Shown: in pieces, positions 1 to 8,018 of the stretch
Numbering within the stretch: the first letter of the stretch is position 1
How the letters are laid out: every line of letters starts with the position of its first letter
Assembly: GCF_900582195.1 (NCBI RefSeq)
Contig: NZ_UTHA01000126.1
Location: 1-41,674, forward strand
Direction: 5' to 3'
DNA from: Pseudomonas viridiflava
Lineage (GTDB): Bacteria > Pseudomonadota > Gammaproteobacteria > Pseudomonadales > Pseudomonadaceae
DNA length: 41,674 nucleotides
Position numbers and translations under genes: made by a program
The notes under the pieces: generated by a model
What the model saw: only the letters and a program-made list of their open reading frames with translations
What the model was told of the DNA's origin: nothing
Databases searched by the model: none

Positions 1-2
1 TG

Positions 3-554
3 GAACAGCGCTCGGAATGGGCGCGGCAGCATGGCGTGATGAACCCGATACGGTTCCAGGGGCAGTATCACGATCATGAGACGGGGCTGCATTACAACCG
101 GTATCGGTACTATGATCCGGGGGTTGGGCGGTTTATCTCGCAGGATCCGATACGTTATGAAGGTGGACTTAACCTTTACCGGTATGCACCTAATCCAATG
201 GAGTGGATTGACCCATTGGGATTGGAGACTGTTGTTGCTACCAAAAGCCGCGCAAGCGCGATGAGGAAGGCACAACAACACGCTCAAGTTCCAAGGGTAG
301 GAAGAGGCGGACAGGATATTTCTACTCAAGAACTGAACGGTGACAGTGACGGACGATTCTGTGCTTGCTTGAAAAAACGTGGAGTTAAAACACTGGGACG
401 CCGTGGTTACGACAACTCTGAAGTTTTCGATCACCCAGATGGTCATCCTCACATGGTCGGAGAAGGACACCCAGATCACCACAGCACTCCACATGTTCAT
501 GCAAAGAACAAAAAAGGGGAGTCAAAAATATTCACTTATCCGGGGGGGATGTAG
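3..554 (+). CDS. Rhs repeat protein, C-terminal fragment with variable toxin tip
   Basis: The reading frame is open to the left edge, so only the last ~183 residues of a much larger Rhs protein are seen. The first ~65 residues are the conserved end of the Rhs core: [27 protein letters not shown] and the boundary motif DPLGL. Rhs proteins form a shell around a C-terminal toxin that is delivered by type VI secretion or related routes. The ~110 residues after DPLGL are the variable tip. It starts with an SRASAMRKA stretch and ends with a dense His cluster ([18 protein letters not shown], then PHVHAKN). That layout resembles Rhs tips predicted to be metal-dependent nucleases, but I cannot assign a family. 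The stop codon lies one base before the next gene, as expected for a toxin-immunity pair. Sure of Rhs; the toxin activity is inference. Confidence 0.9.
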   Translation, partial: EQRSEWARQHGVMNPIRFQGQYHDHETGLHYNRYRYYDPGVGRFISQDPIRYEGGLNLYRYAPNPMEWIDPLGLETVVATKSRASAMRKAQQHAQVPRVGRGGQDISTQELNGDSDGRFCACLKKRGVKTLGRRGYDNSEVFDHPDGHPHMVGEGHPDHHSTPHVHAKNKKGESKIFTYPGGM

Positions 555-555
555 T

Positions 556-1182
556 ATGAAAAACTACAAAATTATTTGTTATCGGGCAAAGTTCGATGAT
601 TTCAAAAAAAACTCTAGCAGTCGCATTAGGAGTATCCCTGCGGAAGTTAATGATGATTTCGCACTACTAGCCTCTGTTGATCAAAACGGCTTAATCGGTT
701 TCGATAGATCTGAGGGGGGCGCTACTGCGATTAGCTCCCTAGTTGCCAGTTGCTACTACATTGATATCAATGGAGAACTTCAGCCACCATCAAGCAAGGA
801 ACTTCACTACATGCCATTTTTTATGTTTAGAGATAAAGATGGGGCGTTCGAGCGCGCAGTGAGCGAACATAGACGATACGAAGTAGACGTCAAAAAGTAT
901 AAAATACTTTCAAGGCATCGTAGAGTGGAAAAACCTACTCCTTCTACCCTAACTATTTTTTTGCAGAGTGATGAGTTTTCTATAACCCAAGAGGTATACA
1001 ATTTTTTCAAAAATGCCTGCCGATATGTCGCGATCACGAAGATTTCTGGCGAATATGGGCATGGCGCGTTTGACGTTTTTTCTAGCGACTTAAATTTCTT
1101 TTTTGACGAGTTTTGCAGTATTGCAGGGAGGGGGGCGGAGTGGGTCATGATTGATGATCCATCTGAACTCCCAATGTATTAG
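556..1182 (+). CDS. Probable immunity protein for the Rhs tip
   Basis: Protein of 208 residues starting MKNYKIICYRAK. A longer frame opens at 379 inside the Rhs gene, but the ATG at 556 has a G-rich ribosome site (542-549) and sits one base after the Rhs stop, so I take 556. No signal peptide or membrane segment is visible, so it should act in the cytoplasm. The fold is not recognised. Its position directly behind a variable Rhs tip, its single-gene size and its AT-rich composition fit a cognate immunity protein that blocks self-intoxication. It is rich in aromatic and acidic residues, with a FFKNACRYVAI segment and a FFFDEF segment near the C-terminus. The function rests on context only. Confidence 0.7.
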   Translation: MKNYKIICYRAKFDDFKKNSSSRIRSIPAEVNDDFALLASVDQNGLIGFDRSEGGATAISSLVASCYYIDINGELQPPSSKELHYMPFFMFRDKDGAFERAVSEHRRYEVDVKKYKILSRHRRVEKPTPSTLTIFLQSDEFSITQEVYNFFKNACRYVAITKISGEYGHGAFDVFSSDLNFFFDEFCSIAGRGAEWVMIDDPSELPMY

Positions 1183-1338
1183 CTTGCAAAAAACCTTTGC
1201 CTATACAAAATCTAGTCGAAAATTTATCGAACAAAAAATGTGGATTTAGTTGCTATTGATAAGTATGTAGTCGGTTTCATAGGGAAATAATCACTGCTGT
1301 ATATGGGTTGTTGACGCGGGTGGAGACGGGCTGCGGTT

Positions 1339-1390
1339 TTTAAATTAATTAGGCATATCCTGTCTCTAATAAAGCCCGCTGTCCGAGGGA
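1339..1390 (+). promoter_or_regulatory. Leader copy 1 with promoter-like hexamers
   Basis: TTAATT (1345-1350), 17 bases, AATAAA (1368-1373) stands upstream of the small gene at 1404. The same arrangement with a related surrounding sequence recurs upstream of the PAAR gene, including the shared core CCTGTCTCTAATAAA versus CCTGCCTCTGATAAA. The hexamers are weak against the sigma-70 consensus, so promoter function is inference; the repeat relationship is visible. Confidence 0.4.
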
Positions 1391-1403
1391 GGTCGCGCGA
1401 ATC

Positions 1404-1721
1404 ATGAGTTATGAGTACAAGTTGATTTTTCACGATAGCTCTACAGCCCAGCATGTCATCGACGTTGTCAAAGCTAGTAGTGCCTGTGTTCGCGCGGAAG
1501 TGGGTGATCTTTATTTGAAGGATCTCTCGTTAAATAGCAGTAGGGCTTACGATACTCGTCTCATTTATGGGGATGATAAATCCCTGTGGCTCCAAGTGAA
1601 TTTCCAATCAGCAGAACTGTACGCCCTACTTAAAACAGCACTCAATGGAAGAAATTTCAGGTGTCTTGAAGATGGGGACGAGGATGAAGAGGTTGGCTTA
1701 AATGAGGTCTTCCGCGTGTAG
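1404..1721 (+). CDS. Hypothetical small protein, possible orphan immunity protein
   Basis: Protein of 105 residues starting MSYEYKLIFHDSS, without signal peptide or membrane segment. The C-terminal third is acidic (EDGDEDEEVG). A ribosome site GAGGGAGG lies at 1385-1392. I do not recognise a family. It lies behind the Rhs immunity gene, has its own copy of the leader found before the PAAR gene, and shows the same low GC as the Rhs pair. Arrays of such displaced genes are common behind Rhs and contact-dependent toxins, so an orphan immunity gene left after a tip exchange is a reasonable guess, but nothing in the protein proves it. Confidence 0.6.
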   Translation: MSYEYKLIFHDSSTAQHVIDVVKASSACVRAEVGDLYLKDLSLNSSRAYDTRLIYGDDKSLWLQVNFQSAELYALLKTALNGRNFRCLEDGDEDEEVGLNEVFRV

Positions 1722-1803
1722 GTTGACTCTCGGTCAAATTGCAGCCGAATAGCCACTTTTTAATCTCTAAAAATTTATGAAATATATCAGGGGCAGGCCA
1801 CGT

Positions 1804-1855
1804 TTTTGAAGGTTGATTAAACGCAACCTGCCTCTGATAAAACTCTCTGCCATTG
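1804..1855 (+). promoter_or_regulatory. Leader copy 2 with promoter-like hexamers
   Basis: TTGATT (1813-1818), 17 bases, GATAAA (1836-1841) lies ~80 bases before the PAAR start. It is the better-preserved of the two related leaders, each hexamer matching four of six consensus positions. A plausible promoter for the PAAR gene; not tested. Confidence 0.45.
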
Positions 1856-1919
1856 GTGGCCGAAAGCCGCGAAATTGATCGAGGCTGCAGTCAACCCTCG
1901 TAGTCGAAGGAATGACAAC

Positions 1920-2183
1920 ATGAAAGACGCCATTCGCTTGGGCGACTCCACCACTCACGGTGGCAAAGTCCTCGAAGCCTTTTCCCAGACCGACCTAAAC
2001 GGCAAGCCCATCGCCGGGGTCGGTCACAAGGTCAGCTGCCCGTTGTGCAAAGGCATTTTTCCAATTGCCGAAGGCAGCAGCACTTACACCGTCGATGGCA
2101 CGCCCATCGCGCTCGACGGCATGAAAACCGCCTGCGGGGCCGCGCTGATTGCCAGTGGCCCGAAGGGAGCAGTGGTCAGTTGA
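1920..2183 (+). CDS. PAAR domain protein (type VI secretion spike tip)
   Basis: Protein of 87 residues, MKDAIRLGDSTTHGGKV, followed by a VSCPLCKG segment and an IALDGMKTACGA segment near the end. The small size, Gly/His pattern (GDSTTHGG) and paired Cys/His positions match stand-alone PAAR proteins, which cap the VgrG spike of the type VI secretion tube, bind a metal ion and can carry effectors. An upstream in-frame start at 1875 exists, but the ATG at 1920 is preceded by GAAGGA (1905-1910), so I chose it. No toxin domain is fused, so it would act as an adaptor for a separate effector, perhaps the Rhs protein upstream. Confidence 0.85.
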   Translation: MKDAIRLGDSTTHGGKVLEAFSQTDLNGKPIAGVGHKVSCPLCKGIFPIAEGSSTYTVDGTPIALDGMKTACGAALIASGPKGAVVS

Positions 2184-2263
2184 ATCCGCGAGGGTGAGCC
2201 CTTCGTTCGCCCTCGTGAATCCTGCAAGTAAACAACCTGGCTTCATCCATTAAAGGAATAAAC

Positions 2264-2659
2264 ATGAAGAACACCGCTTTGATCCTCGCACTGACCGCCG
2301 CTCTCGGCACCGTCAATGTTGCTCACGCAGAAGGACCGGACGCCGCTACGTTGAAAGGGATGTACGACACTGGGCGCAACATGTCCGGTCTGATTAACCA
2401 TTGCGTTGACAAAGGTTTCCTGAAAGCTGAAAGCGCTACGAACGCCAATAAAATGGTGGCGTTTGTTGCCGGTATTCCAGGGCAGATGGACAAGAGCGAC
2501 GGCGATAAGAACGAGGCCCATGGTCGCAAGGGTGAGGTGTTGGACGATGGTCAATACAAAACCCTGGAGGCTAATCTGCCGCCGAGTCTGACGCTCAAGC
2601 AGTGGTGCGAGCAGGCGGATCAAGGCATGCGCCAGGGATTGGAGCGTGTGGGTCTTTAA
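2264..2659 (+). CDS. Exported two-cysteine protein of unknown function beside PAAR
   Basis: Protein of 131 residues with a clear signal peptide (MKNTALILALTAALGTVNVAHA, cleavage probably after AHA). The mature part has two cysteines (NHCVDKG and KQWCEQAD) that could form a disulfide in the periplasm. AAAGGAAT (2252-2259) is a good ribosome site. The layout of an exported small protein with a central hydrophobic Gly segment (MVAFVAGIPG) and a C-terminal Cys region is loosely like the Rap1a/Tai family of type VI immunity proteins, but I cannot confirm this by eye. It follows the PAAR gene by 80 bases in the same direction. Confidence 0.75.
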   Translation: MKNTALILALTAALGTVNVAHAEGPDAATLKGMYDTGRNMSGLINHCVDKGFLKAESATNANKMVAFVAGIPGQMDKSDGDKNEAHGRKGEVLDDGQYKTLEANLPPSLTLKQWCEQADQGMRQGLERVGL

Positions 2660-2669
2660 TCCCTTGATG

Positions 2670-2760
2670 GTTGATCGTTCCCACGTGCAGCAAAGTAATG
2701 CCTCAAGGGACGCAGAGCGTCCCGGGCTGCATGCCCACTCGGAGCGTGGGAACGATCAAC
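2670..2760. repeat. Intergenic inverted repeat (GTTCCCACG type)
   Basis: A 16-base arm at 2670-2685 (GTTGATCGTTCCCACG) is perfectly complemented at 2745-2760. Inside is a second short palindrome around GGGACGCAGAGCGTCCC (2707-2723). This is a common Pseudomonas intergenic repeat. It sits between convergent genes and may end transcription from both. Confidence 0.8.
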
Positions 2761-2768
2761 GTTGGTGG

Positions 2769-3917
2769 TTATTTCGCGGAGAACTTCAGCACCACGCTGT
2801 GGCTGTAAGTCTGCCCCGGATCAAGCCGAGTACTCGGGAAGTCCGGCTGATTCGGTGAATCCGGATAGTGCTGAGTCTCCAGGGTAAACGCGCCCCAGTG
2901 CGGATACACCTTGCCACCCTTGCCCTTGACCGTACCGTCGAGGAAGTTGCTGGTATAGAACTGCACGCCCGGCTCCGTGGTGAACAACTGCAGCACGCGA
3001 CCGGACTGCGGATCGCTCACCTCAGTCGCAACTTTGCCGATATCGCCCTTGGTATCCAGCGCCCAGTTGAAGTCGAAGCCACCCTGTTTCGGTTCGGCAA
3101 ATTTCAACTGCGGATGATCAGCCTTGATGTGCGTACCGATTGCGGTCGGTTTGCTGAAGTCCATCGGCGTGCCGGCCACGGGCGCCAGTTCGCCGGTCGG
3201 GATCAATTTGGCGGTGACCGGGGTGTAACGGCTGGCGTGCAGGGTGGCGACCTGTTTGAGGATGTCGCCATTGCCGGCGCCGGCGAGGTTGAAGTAGCTG
3301 TGGTTGGTCAGGTTGAGCACGGTCGGTTTGTCGGTGCTGGCCTTGTAGTCGATGCGCAGTTCGTTGTTGTCGGTGAGGCGATAGGTCACTTCGGTGGTGA
3401 GGTTGCCGGGGAAGCCCATTTCGCCGTCAGCCGACAGATAGGTCAGGGTCACGCCGACGGAATCCTTGTCCTTGGTTTCCTGTGCTTTCCAGACTTTCTT
3501 GTCGAAGCCCAGCGTGCCGCCGTGCAGCGCGTTGGTCTTATCGTTTTGCGGCACTTGATAGCGCTTGCCGTCGAGTTCGAACGCACCTTCGGCGAGGCGA
3601 TTGCCGAAACGGCCGATGGTTGCGCCGAAGTAGGCGGTGCCTTTCTGGTAGCCCTGCACATCGTCGAAGCCGAGCACGACGTCGTCGAACTTGCCGTGCT
3701 TGTCCGCCACTTTCAGCGATTGCAGAGTCGCGCCGTAGGTGATGACAGTGGCTTGCATGCCGTGGCTGTTGCGCAGGATGTATTGCTCGACGGGCGTGCC
3801 GTCATTGGTTTTGCCGAAAGCTTTGTGTTCGGCGCTGAGGCCGGCCGCGTTGGCGGAGAGGGTGGCGATCATCAGGGACAGTCCGAGGCCGGAGAGCAGG
3901 TGACGGGATTGAAGCAT
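2769..3917 (-). CDS. galM: Aldose 1-epimerase (galactose mutarotase), exported
   Basis: Protein of 382 residues that interconverts alpha and beta anomers of aldoses. The frame could begin at 3977, but the ATG at 3917 has AGGAAGG six bases upstream and begins a typical signal peptide (MLQSRHLLSGLGLSLMI, ending ANA-AG), so the enzyme is predicted periplasmic. Family motifs: NKTNALHGG with the conserved His, LTNHSYFNLAG with the second catalytic His, and LETQHYPDSPN containing the catalytic Glu near the C-terminus. It stands alone, convergent with the gene before it, and has a palindrome upstream that may be an operator. Periplasmic forms of this enzyme usually serve sugar uptake. Confidence 0.92.
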   Translation of the reverse strand: MLQSRHLLSGLGLSLMIATLSANAAGLSAEHKAFGKTNDGTPVEQYILRNSHGMQATVITYGATLQSLKVADKHGKFDDVVLGFDDVQGYQKGTAYFGATIGRFGNRLAEGAFELDGKRYQVPQNDKTNALHGGTLGFDKKVWKAQETKDKDSVGVTLTYLSADGEMGFPGNLTTEVTYRLTDNNELRIDYKASTDKPTVLNLTNHSYFNLAGAGNGDILKQVATLHASRYTPVTAKLIPTGELAPVAGTPMDFSKPTAIGTHIKADHPQLKFAEPKQGGFDFNWALDTKGDIGKVATEVSDPQSGRVLQLFTTEPGVQFYTSNFLDGTVKGKGGKVYPHWGAFTLETQHYPDSPNQPDFPSTRLDPGQTYSHSVVLKFSAK

Positions 3918-3990
3918 GGTTGACCTTCCTTTTTGTTGTTGTTTTTGAAAGCGGCGTTCTATCGGTATGTTAATCACCGAAAAAACAAAG

Positions 3991-4001
3991 TAGTCATACT
4001 A
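3991..4001 (-). promoter_or_regulatory. Palindrome TAGTCATACTA upstream of galM
   Basis: Perfect 4-base arms TAGT/ACTA around a 3-base centre, 74 bases before the galM start. The geometry matches the TTGT-CAT-ACAA element of the glucarate locus at 14029, including the centre GTCATAC. Such TNGTATGACNA-type palindromes are typical operators of FadR-family GntR regulators. Function is inference. Confidence 0.35.
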
Positions 4002-4195
4002 AATACTCATCAGGTGAAAATTTATAGCTGATTAATCGTTTATTTCAACAATAAAGACAGACTAAATTGCAGGTCGGGGCAGGCAGAAGGACGACCGGCC
4101 ATTCGGTGCACTGCACTTTTTCGCAATAAGCGGCTCTATCCATGGCCAGGATGCGGTGACTCCCGCCGCACAGGAATGTGCCTGTTCGAGATTTC

Positions 4196-4945
4196 ATGCC
4201 GAGAGTTTTTGCCCTGATCGCTGTTTTTTTCCGCCGCCCGTGCCTTTTGCTGGCCTGTTTGTCGTCGCTGCTGTTCAGCGGTTGCAGTCACCAGGACGGC
4301 AACGGCTTCTTCAATCAGATGCGTGAAGGGAAGCCACAGGAGTTCCTGCAGACCAGTGTCGACCGCATGGCCACGTTGGCAATGCGCGATAACCTCAGCA
4401 GCCTCTATCGCTTGCAAGCCAAGCTGTACCTGCGCAACCCGGACGAGCTGCGCAAGTCAGGGTTTCTCAACATCCATGCCGCTGTGAAGCAGGTGCGGAT
4501 GGCCGTAGAGCAGCAACAGCCGCTGCCGGTACTTGGCGGTCGCAAGGACCTGGCGGCGCTGAGCTATGCGATGAGCCCGGAGTTTCTCGGTGACCGCGTC
4601 GGCGCGTTCATCTATGCCATCGGCAGCATGCTGGTCACCGCCCATGGCAATCGCACTGAGTTCTACATGACGGACGCGATCAACCCGACGTTCGTTCACA
4701 ACGCTGCACGCAATATCGAAAAAGCCACGTGGATTTTGTCCCAGCGACAGAACAAGGAAGGTCAGCCGTTGCTGTTCTCCAATGAGATCTCGGAGGAGGG
4801 CAGCAACCTGAGCTTCGCCACCGAGTTCGGCAAAATCGTTGCGCGGCTGGACCTCATCACGCAGATGCTTGATGAGCGTTACCGGCGGATCGGCCTTAAC
4901 TATGCGCAGAGTTTGTTGTTTCTGAATTTTTTGCCGGTGCAATGA
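4196..4945 (+). CDS. Putative lipoprotein, unknown function
   Basis: Protein of 249 residues with an N-terminal hydrophobic stretch ending in the lipobox LFSGC, so it should be lipid-anchored. I prefer the ATG at 4196 (MPRVFALIAVFFRRP) to the GTG at 4178, which would add six residues and puts no ribosome site at a useful distance; the signal for 4196 is also weak (CGAG, 4187-4190). The mature part is mostly alpha-helical in character, with conserved-looking segments AALSYAMSPEFLGDRVGAFI and IEKATWILSQRQN. I do not recognise a domain. It is preceded by ~278 bases shared with galM that hold AT-rich promoter-like DNA, and followed by a REPIN. Confidence 0.75.
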   Translation: MPRVFALIAVFFRRPCLLLACLSSLLFSGCSHQDGNGFFNQMREGKPQEFLQTSVDRMATLAMRDNLSSLYRLQAKLYLRNPDELRKSGFLNIHAAVKQVRMAVEQQQPLPVLGGRKDLAALSYAMSPEFLGDRVGAFIYAIGSMLVTAHGNRTEFYMTDAINPTFVHNAARNIEKATWILSQRQNKEGQPLLFSNEISEEGSNLSFATEFGKIVARLDLITQMLDERYRRIGLNYAQSLLFLNFLPVQ

Positions 4946-4957
4946 GTGCAGAGATCC

Positions 4958-5051
4958 AATGTGGGAGCGAGCCTGCTCGCGAAAGCGTTAGATCATTCAA
5001 CACCTCCACGCCTGAAAGACCGCATTCGCGAGCAAGCTCGCTCCCACATTG
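4958..5051. repeat. REPIN A (GTGGGAGCGAGC type)
   Basis: TGTGGGAGCGAGCCTGCTCGCGAA at the left is mirrored by TTCGCGAGCAAGCTCGCTCCCACA at the right (each split by a short palindrome), with ~40 bases between. Typical P. fluorescens-group REP doublet. Confidence 0.9.
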
Positions 5052-5121
5052 ATCAAATAGCCAACCCGGTTTTTGTATACAATCCGTCACCGCTATTGAT
5101 CAAAATGGAGCCGCACCCGTC

Positions 5122-6336
5122 ATGACCGACCCTGCAAGCGCCGATTTCAGCCGCGTCGACCGCACCGCCCGTGCGGACAAACTGCCCTATGCCGCGTTGC
5201 TGGCGTTCGCCATGACCGGGTTCATCGCCATCCTCACCGAAACCCTGCCCGCCGGGCTGCTGCCGCAAATCGGCGCCGGGCTCAACGTCAGTGAAGTGCT
5301 CGCCGGGCAACTGGTGACGCTGTATGCGCTGGGTTCGATTGTCGCGGCGATTCCGCTGACCGTCGCCACGCGCGGCTGGCCGCGACGGCGTGTGTTGTTG
5401 ATGACGGTCGGTGGTTTTCTTGTGTTCAACACCATCACCACGTTCTCCAGTCATTACGGCCTGACCCTGGCCTCGCGTTTTCTCGCCGGGATGGCGGCGG
5501 GCCTGTCATGGGGAATCATGGCCGGTTATGCGCGCGGCATTGTGCCGGTGCATCAGCAGGGGCGGGCGCTGGCGATTGCCATGCTCGGCACGCCGGTGGC
5601 GTTGTCACTGGGCACGCCGGCGGGGACGTGGCTGGGCAATCTGATCGGCTGGCGTGCTTCGTTCGGGATCATGTCGGCGCTGGCCCTGGTATTGGCGGCG
5701 TGGATTGTCATCGCCGTGCCGAATCGTCCGGGGCAGGCCAGTGATGAGCGTCTGCCGCTGCTCGAATCGTTGCGCTTGCCGGGTGTGCGGCCGGTGTTGT
5801 TCGTGGTGCTGACGTGGATGCTCGGGCACAACATTCTCTACACCTACATTGCACCGTTTCTGATGCAGTCCGGGCTGGCTGACCGGGTCGATCTGGTACT
5901 TCTGGTGTTTGGCCTGTGTTCGCTGGTGGGGATCTGGTTCATCGGCATGCTGGTCGATCGCTGGTTGCGCTGGCTGACGTTGATCAGTCTTGCGGTGTTT
6001 GCGTTGACGGCACTGGTTTTGGCGTTGGCAGCGCCTTCACCGCTGGTCATTTATGTCTGCATGGCGGTGTGGGGGTTGTCGTTTGGCGGCTCGGCCACTT
6101 TGCTGTTGACCTCGGCGGCGGATTCGGCTGGTGATCACGTCGATGTGGTGCAGGCAATGCTCACCACTTCTTGGAACGTCGCAATTGCCGGTGGCGGCTT
6201 GCTTGGTGGCTTGTTGCTGGATCGAGCGGGGGCGATGTCGTTTCCGTGGGCGCTGCTGATTCTGTCGCTGATCGCGTTGGCCACGGTGTGGGTCAACAAG
6301 ACCCACAGCTTCAAACCGGGCTGGAGGGTGCGCTGA
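5122..6336 (+). CDS. MFS transporter, drug/sugar exporter (DHA1) type
   Basis: Protein of 404 residues with about twelve hydrophobic segments. After a short cytoplasmic N-terminus the first helix (YAALLAFAMTGFIAILTETLP) carries the TE(T/F)LPAGLLP pattern of the AraJ/sugar-efflux branch. The loop between helices 2 and 3 has TRGWPRRRVLL, a variant of the MFS motif A, and RASFGIMSALAL is the usual motif after helix 6. It should export small molecules with proton antiport across the inner membrane; the substrate cannot be read. GGAG lies at 5107-5110. It is a single gene between two REPINs. Confidence 0.88.
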   Translation: MTDPASADFSRVDRTARADKLPYAALLAFAMTGFIAILTETLPAGLLPQIGAGLNVSEVLAGQLVTLYALGSIVAAIPLTVATRGWPRRRVLLMTVGGFLVFNTITTFSSHYGLTLASRFLAGMAAGLSWGIMAGYARGIVPVHQQGRALAIAMLGTPVALSLGTPAGTWLGNLIGWRASFGIMSALALVLAAWIVIAVPNRPGQASDERLPLLESLRLPGVRPVLFVVLTWMLGHNILYTYIAPFLMQSGLADRVDLVLLVFGLCSLVGIWFIGMLVDRWLRWLTLISLAVFALTALVLALAAPSPLVIYVCMAVWGLSFGGSATLLLTSAADSAGDHVDVVQAMLTTSWNVAIAGGGLLGGLLLDRAGAMSFPWALLILSLIALATVWVNKTHSFKPGWRVR

Positions 6337-6360
6337 CGCTCGAAGCCAGACGCATAATTC

Positions 6361-6450
6361 TGTGGGAGCGAGCTTGCTCGCGAAAGCGGTGGGTCATTCA
6401 ATTTACCTGTCGACTGACACAACGCCTTCGCGAGCAAGCTCGCTCCCACA
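6361..6450. repeat. REPIN B
   Basis: Inverted pair of GTGGGAGCGAGCTTGCTCGC elements directly behind the MFS stop; same family as REPIN A, with a different spacer. Confidence 0.9.
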
Positions 6451-6479
6451 GGGGATAATTGTGGTGATTGCGATATGGC

Positions 6480-6529
6480 ATAACTATAGACCGCATCGAT
6501 ATATGTGGTTATAAGAAAAATCGCTATGC
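6480..6529 (+). promoter_or_regulatory. Possible control region of the TauE/SafE gene
   Basis: ATAAC (6480-6484) and GTTAT (6508-6512) form a spaced inverted repeat, followed by TATGCT (6524-6529), which could be a -10 element. AT-rich dyads of this kind occur before sulfur-regulated genes, so a CysB-type site is possible. Weak evidence. Confidence 0.25.
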
Positions 6530-6569
6530 TGCGGGCCAGATTTTTCCTGTCGTTTTTCTGGACGGTTTA

Positions 6570-7355
6570 ATGGAATTGGCAAATTTCGGCCTGGTGATTG
6601 CCGGGCTGGTGGTGGGGTTTATTGTCGGCATGACCGGTGTCGGCGGTGGTTCGTTGATGACGCCGATCCTGCTGTGGTTCGGCATCAACCCGGCAACGGC
6701 GGTGGGCACTGACCTTTTGTACGCCGCCATTACCAAATCCAGTGGCGTCCTCGTTCACCGCAAGAACAAGAACATCGACTGGGCCATCACTGGCTGGCTG
6801 ACCCTCGGCAGCGTGCCGGCGGTAGCGATGACCTTGTGGTTCCTCAGCACCCTGCACACCGCGCCGGACGCGATGAACGCCATCATCAAACAGGCGCTGG
6901 GCTTCGTCCTGTTCGCCACGGCGCTGGCGATTTTCTTCAAGAAACGCTTGCTCGAGTTCGCCCACAAACGCGCTGGCGGCAACTACAACCCGAGCGGTTC
7001 GCGCCTGAACGTGATGACCGTGATCACCGGTCTGATCCTCGGCACCATGGTCGCCCTGACGTCGATCGGTGCGGGCGCCCTCGGCACTGTTGCGCTGTTC
7101 ATCCTTTATCCGTTGCTGCCGACCCGCCGTCTGGTCGGCACTGAAATCGCCCACGCTGTGCCGCTTACCCTCGTTGCAGGCCTCGGCCACGCGAGTATGG
7201 GCAATATGGATTGGGGCGTGCTGGGCTTCTTGCTGGTGGGGTCGTTGCCGGGCATCTGGCTCGGCAGTCACCTGACCGGGCGCATCTCTGATGAAGTACT
7301 GCGCCCGTGCCTGGCGACGATGCTGGTGCTGATCGGTTACAAACTGGCGTTTTAA
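6570..7355 (+). CDS. TauE/SafE family sulfite/organosulfonate permease
   Basis: Protein of 261 residues with about eight membrane helices. I start it at the ATG at 6570 (MELANFGLVIAGLVVGF), because the upstream extension from 6468 is polar and lacks family character. The N-terminal helix is followed by the family signature GMTGVGGGSLMTPIL, and the second half repeats it as LTSIGAGALGTVAL, reflecting the internal duplication of this family. Members export sulfite, sulfoacetate or related anions through the inner membrane. The stop codon overlaps by three bases the stop of the convergent acetyltransferase gene. Confidence 0.9.
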   Translation: MELANFGLVIAGLVVGFIVGMTGVGGGSLMTPILLWFGINPATAVGTDLLYAAITKSSGVLVHRKNKNIDWAITGWLTLGSVPAVAMTLWFLSTLHTAPDAMNAIIKQALGFVLFATALAIFFKKRLLEFAHKRAGGNYNPSGSRLNVMTVITGLILGTMVALTSIGAGALGTVALFILYPLLPTRRLVGTEIAHAVPLTLVAGLGHASMGNMDWGVLGFLLVGSLPGIWLGSHLTGRISDEVLRPCLATMLVLIGYKLAF

Positions 7356-7810
7356 GTGGTGTATTTCATCACCGTCACCGGCAAATCGTCGTAGACCAGC
7401 TCTTCAACCACTTCCCAACCCAGTCGCGCATACAGCGACTGCGACGTGTCGGTATACAGATACAACTCGGGCACGCCCAGCGCCGCCGCTTCTGCAACCA
7501 CTCGATTGACCAGTTGCGAAGCAATCCCGCGGCCGCGCTCCTCAGCTTTCACATAAACCCCAGCCAGCCATGGCGTCAGATTCGGGCGCAGCTTCAGATC
7601 GCTTTCGATCAGCAGCGCGCCACCCAGCAAACGCGGACCTTCCAGTGCCACCACCACGCTGGGAATCGCCTGTTTGCCACAAGACGCGCGCATATGTTCG
7701 ACGCGGTCCTCGACAGTTTGCCCGGGACGAAACTCGCCCCATTCCTTGAAATTGAGCGTGGCCAGCTCTTCGATCAATTCGGGGTGATCGCACAGGTAAT
7801 CGATGTGCAT
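7352..7810 (-). CDS. GNAT family N-acetyltransferase
   Basis: Protein of 152 residues. The acetyl-CoA binding region is seen as LAGVYVKAEERGRGIASQLVNR, the GNAT motif A with the RGRGIA loop, followed by LYLYTDTSQSLYARLGWE, the usual motif B with the conserved Tyr. An ATG at 7825 would add five residues; GGAG nine bases before 7810 favours the shorter form. The substrate is unknown. It converges on the TauE/SafE gene with overlapping stops. Confidence 0.88.
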   Translation of the reverse strand: MHIDYLCDHPELIEELATLNFKEWGEFRPGQTVEDRVEHMRASCGKQAIPSVVVALEGPRLLGGALLIESDLKLRPNLTPWLAGVYVKAEERGRGIASQLVNRVVAEAAALGVPELYLYTDTSQSLYARLGWEVVEELVYDDLPVTVMKYTT

Positions 7811-8018
7811 GCGGTTGAACTCCATTCCATTGGCAGAACCACCACCCTAATGCGGTCATAAAAGGTAATCAAATCCGGGATGCGATTGCGCCGGTGATGT
7901 TGCGCAATGTCGCGCCTGTCCTAAGCTTCTGACTAGGCGGAAGATATTTGCCGGGTTGTCCCGGAACAATCGCCACGATGCGCAATCATTAGAGCGTGGA
8001 TATCAAAAGGAGATGCGC

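Noticed and set aside
379..555. N-terminal extension of the immunity gene inside the Rhs frame
   Set aside because: No ribosome site, overlaps the Rhs tip coding region, and the ATG at 556 is better placed.
1224..1958. Minus-strand frames opposite the orphan small gene and the leaders (1224-1454, 1565-1756, 1767-1958)
   Set aside because: Short frames without ribosome sites or family character.
2868..3923. Long plus-strand frame of 351 codons across the mutarotase gene
   Set aside because: Mirror frame of galM, without ribosome site or recognisable domain; high GC produces such frames.
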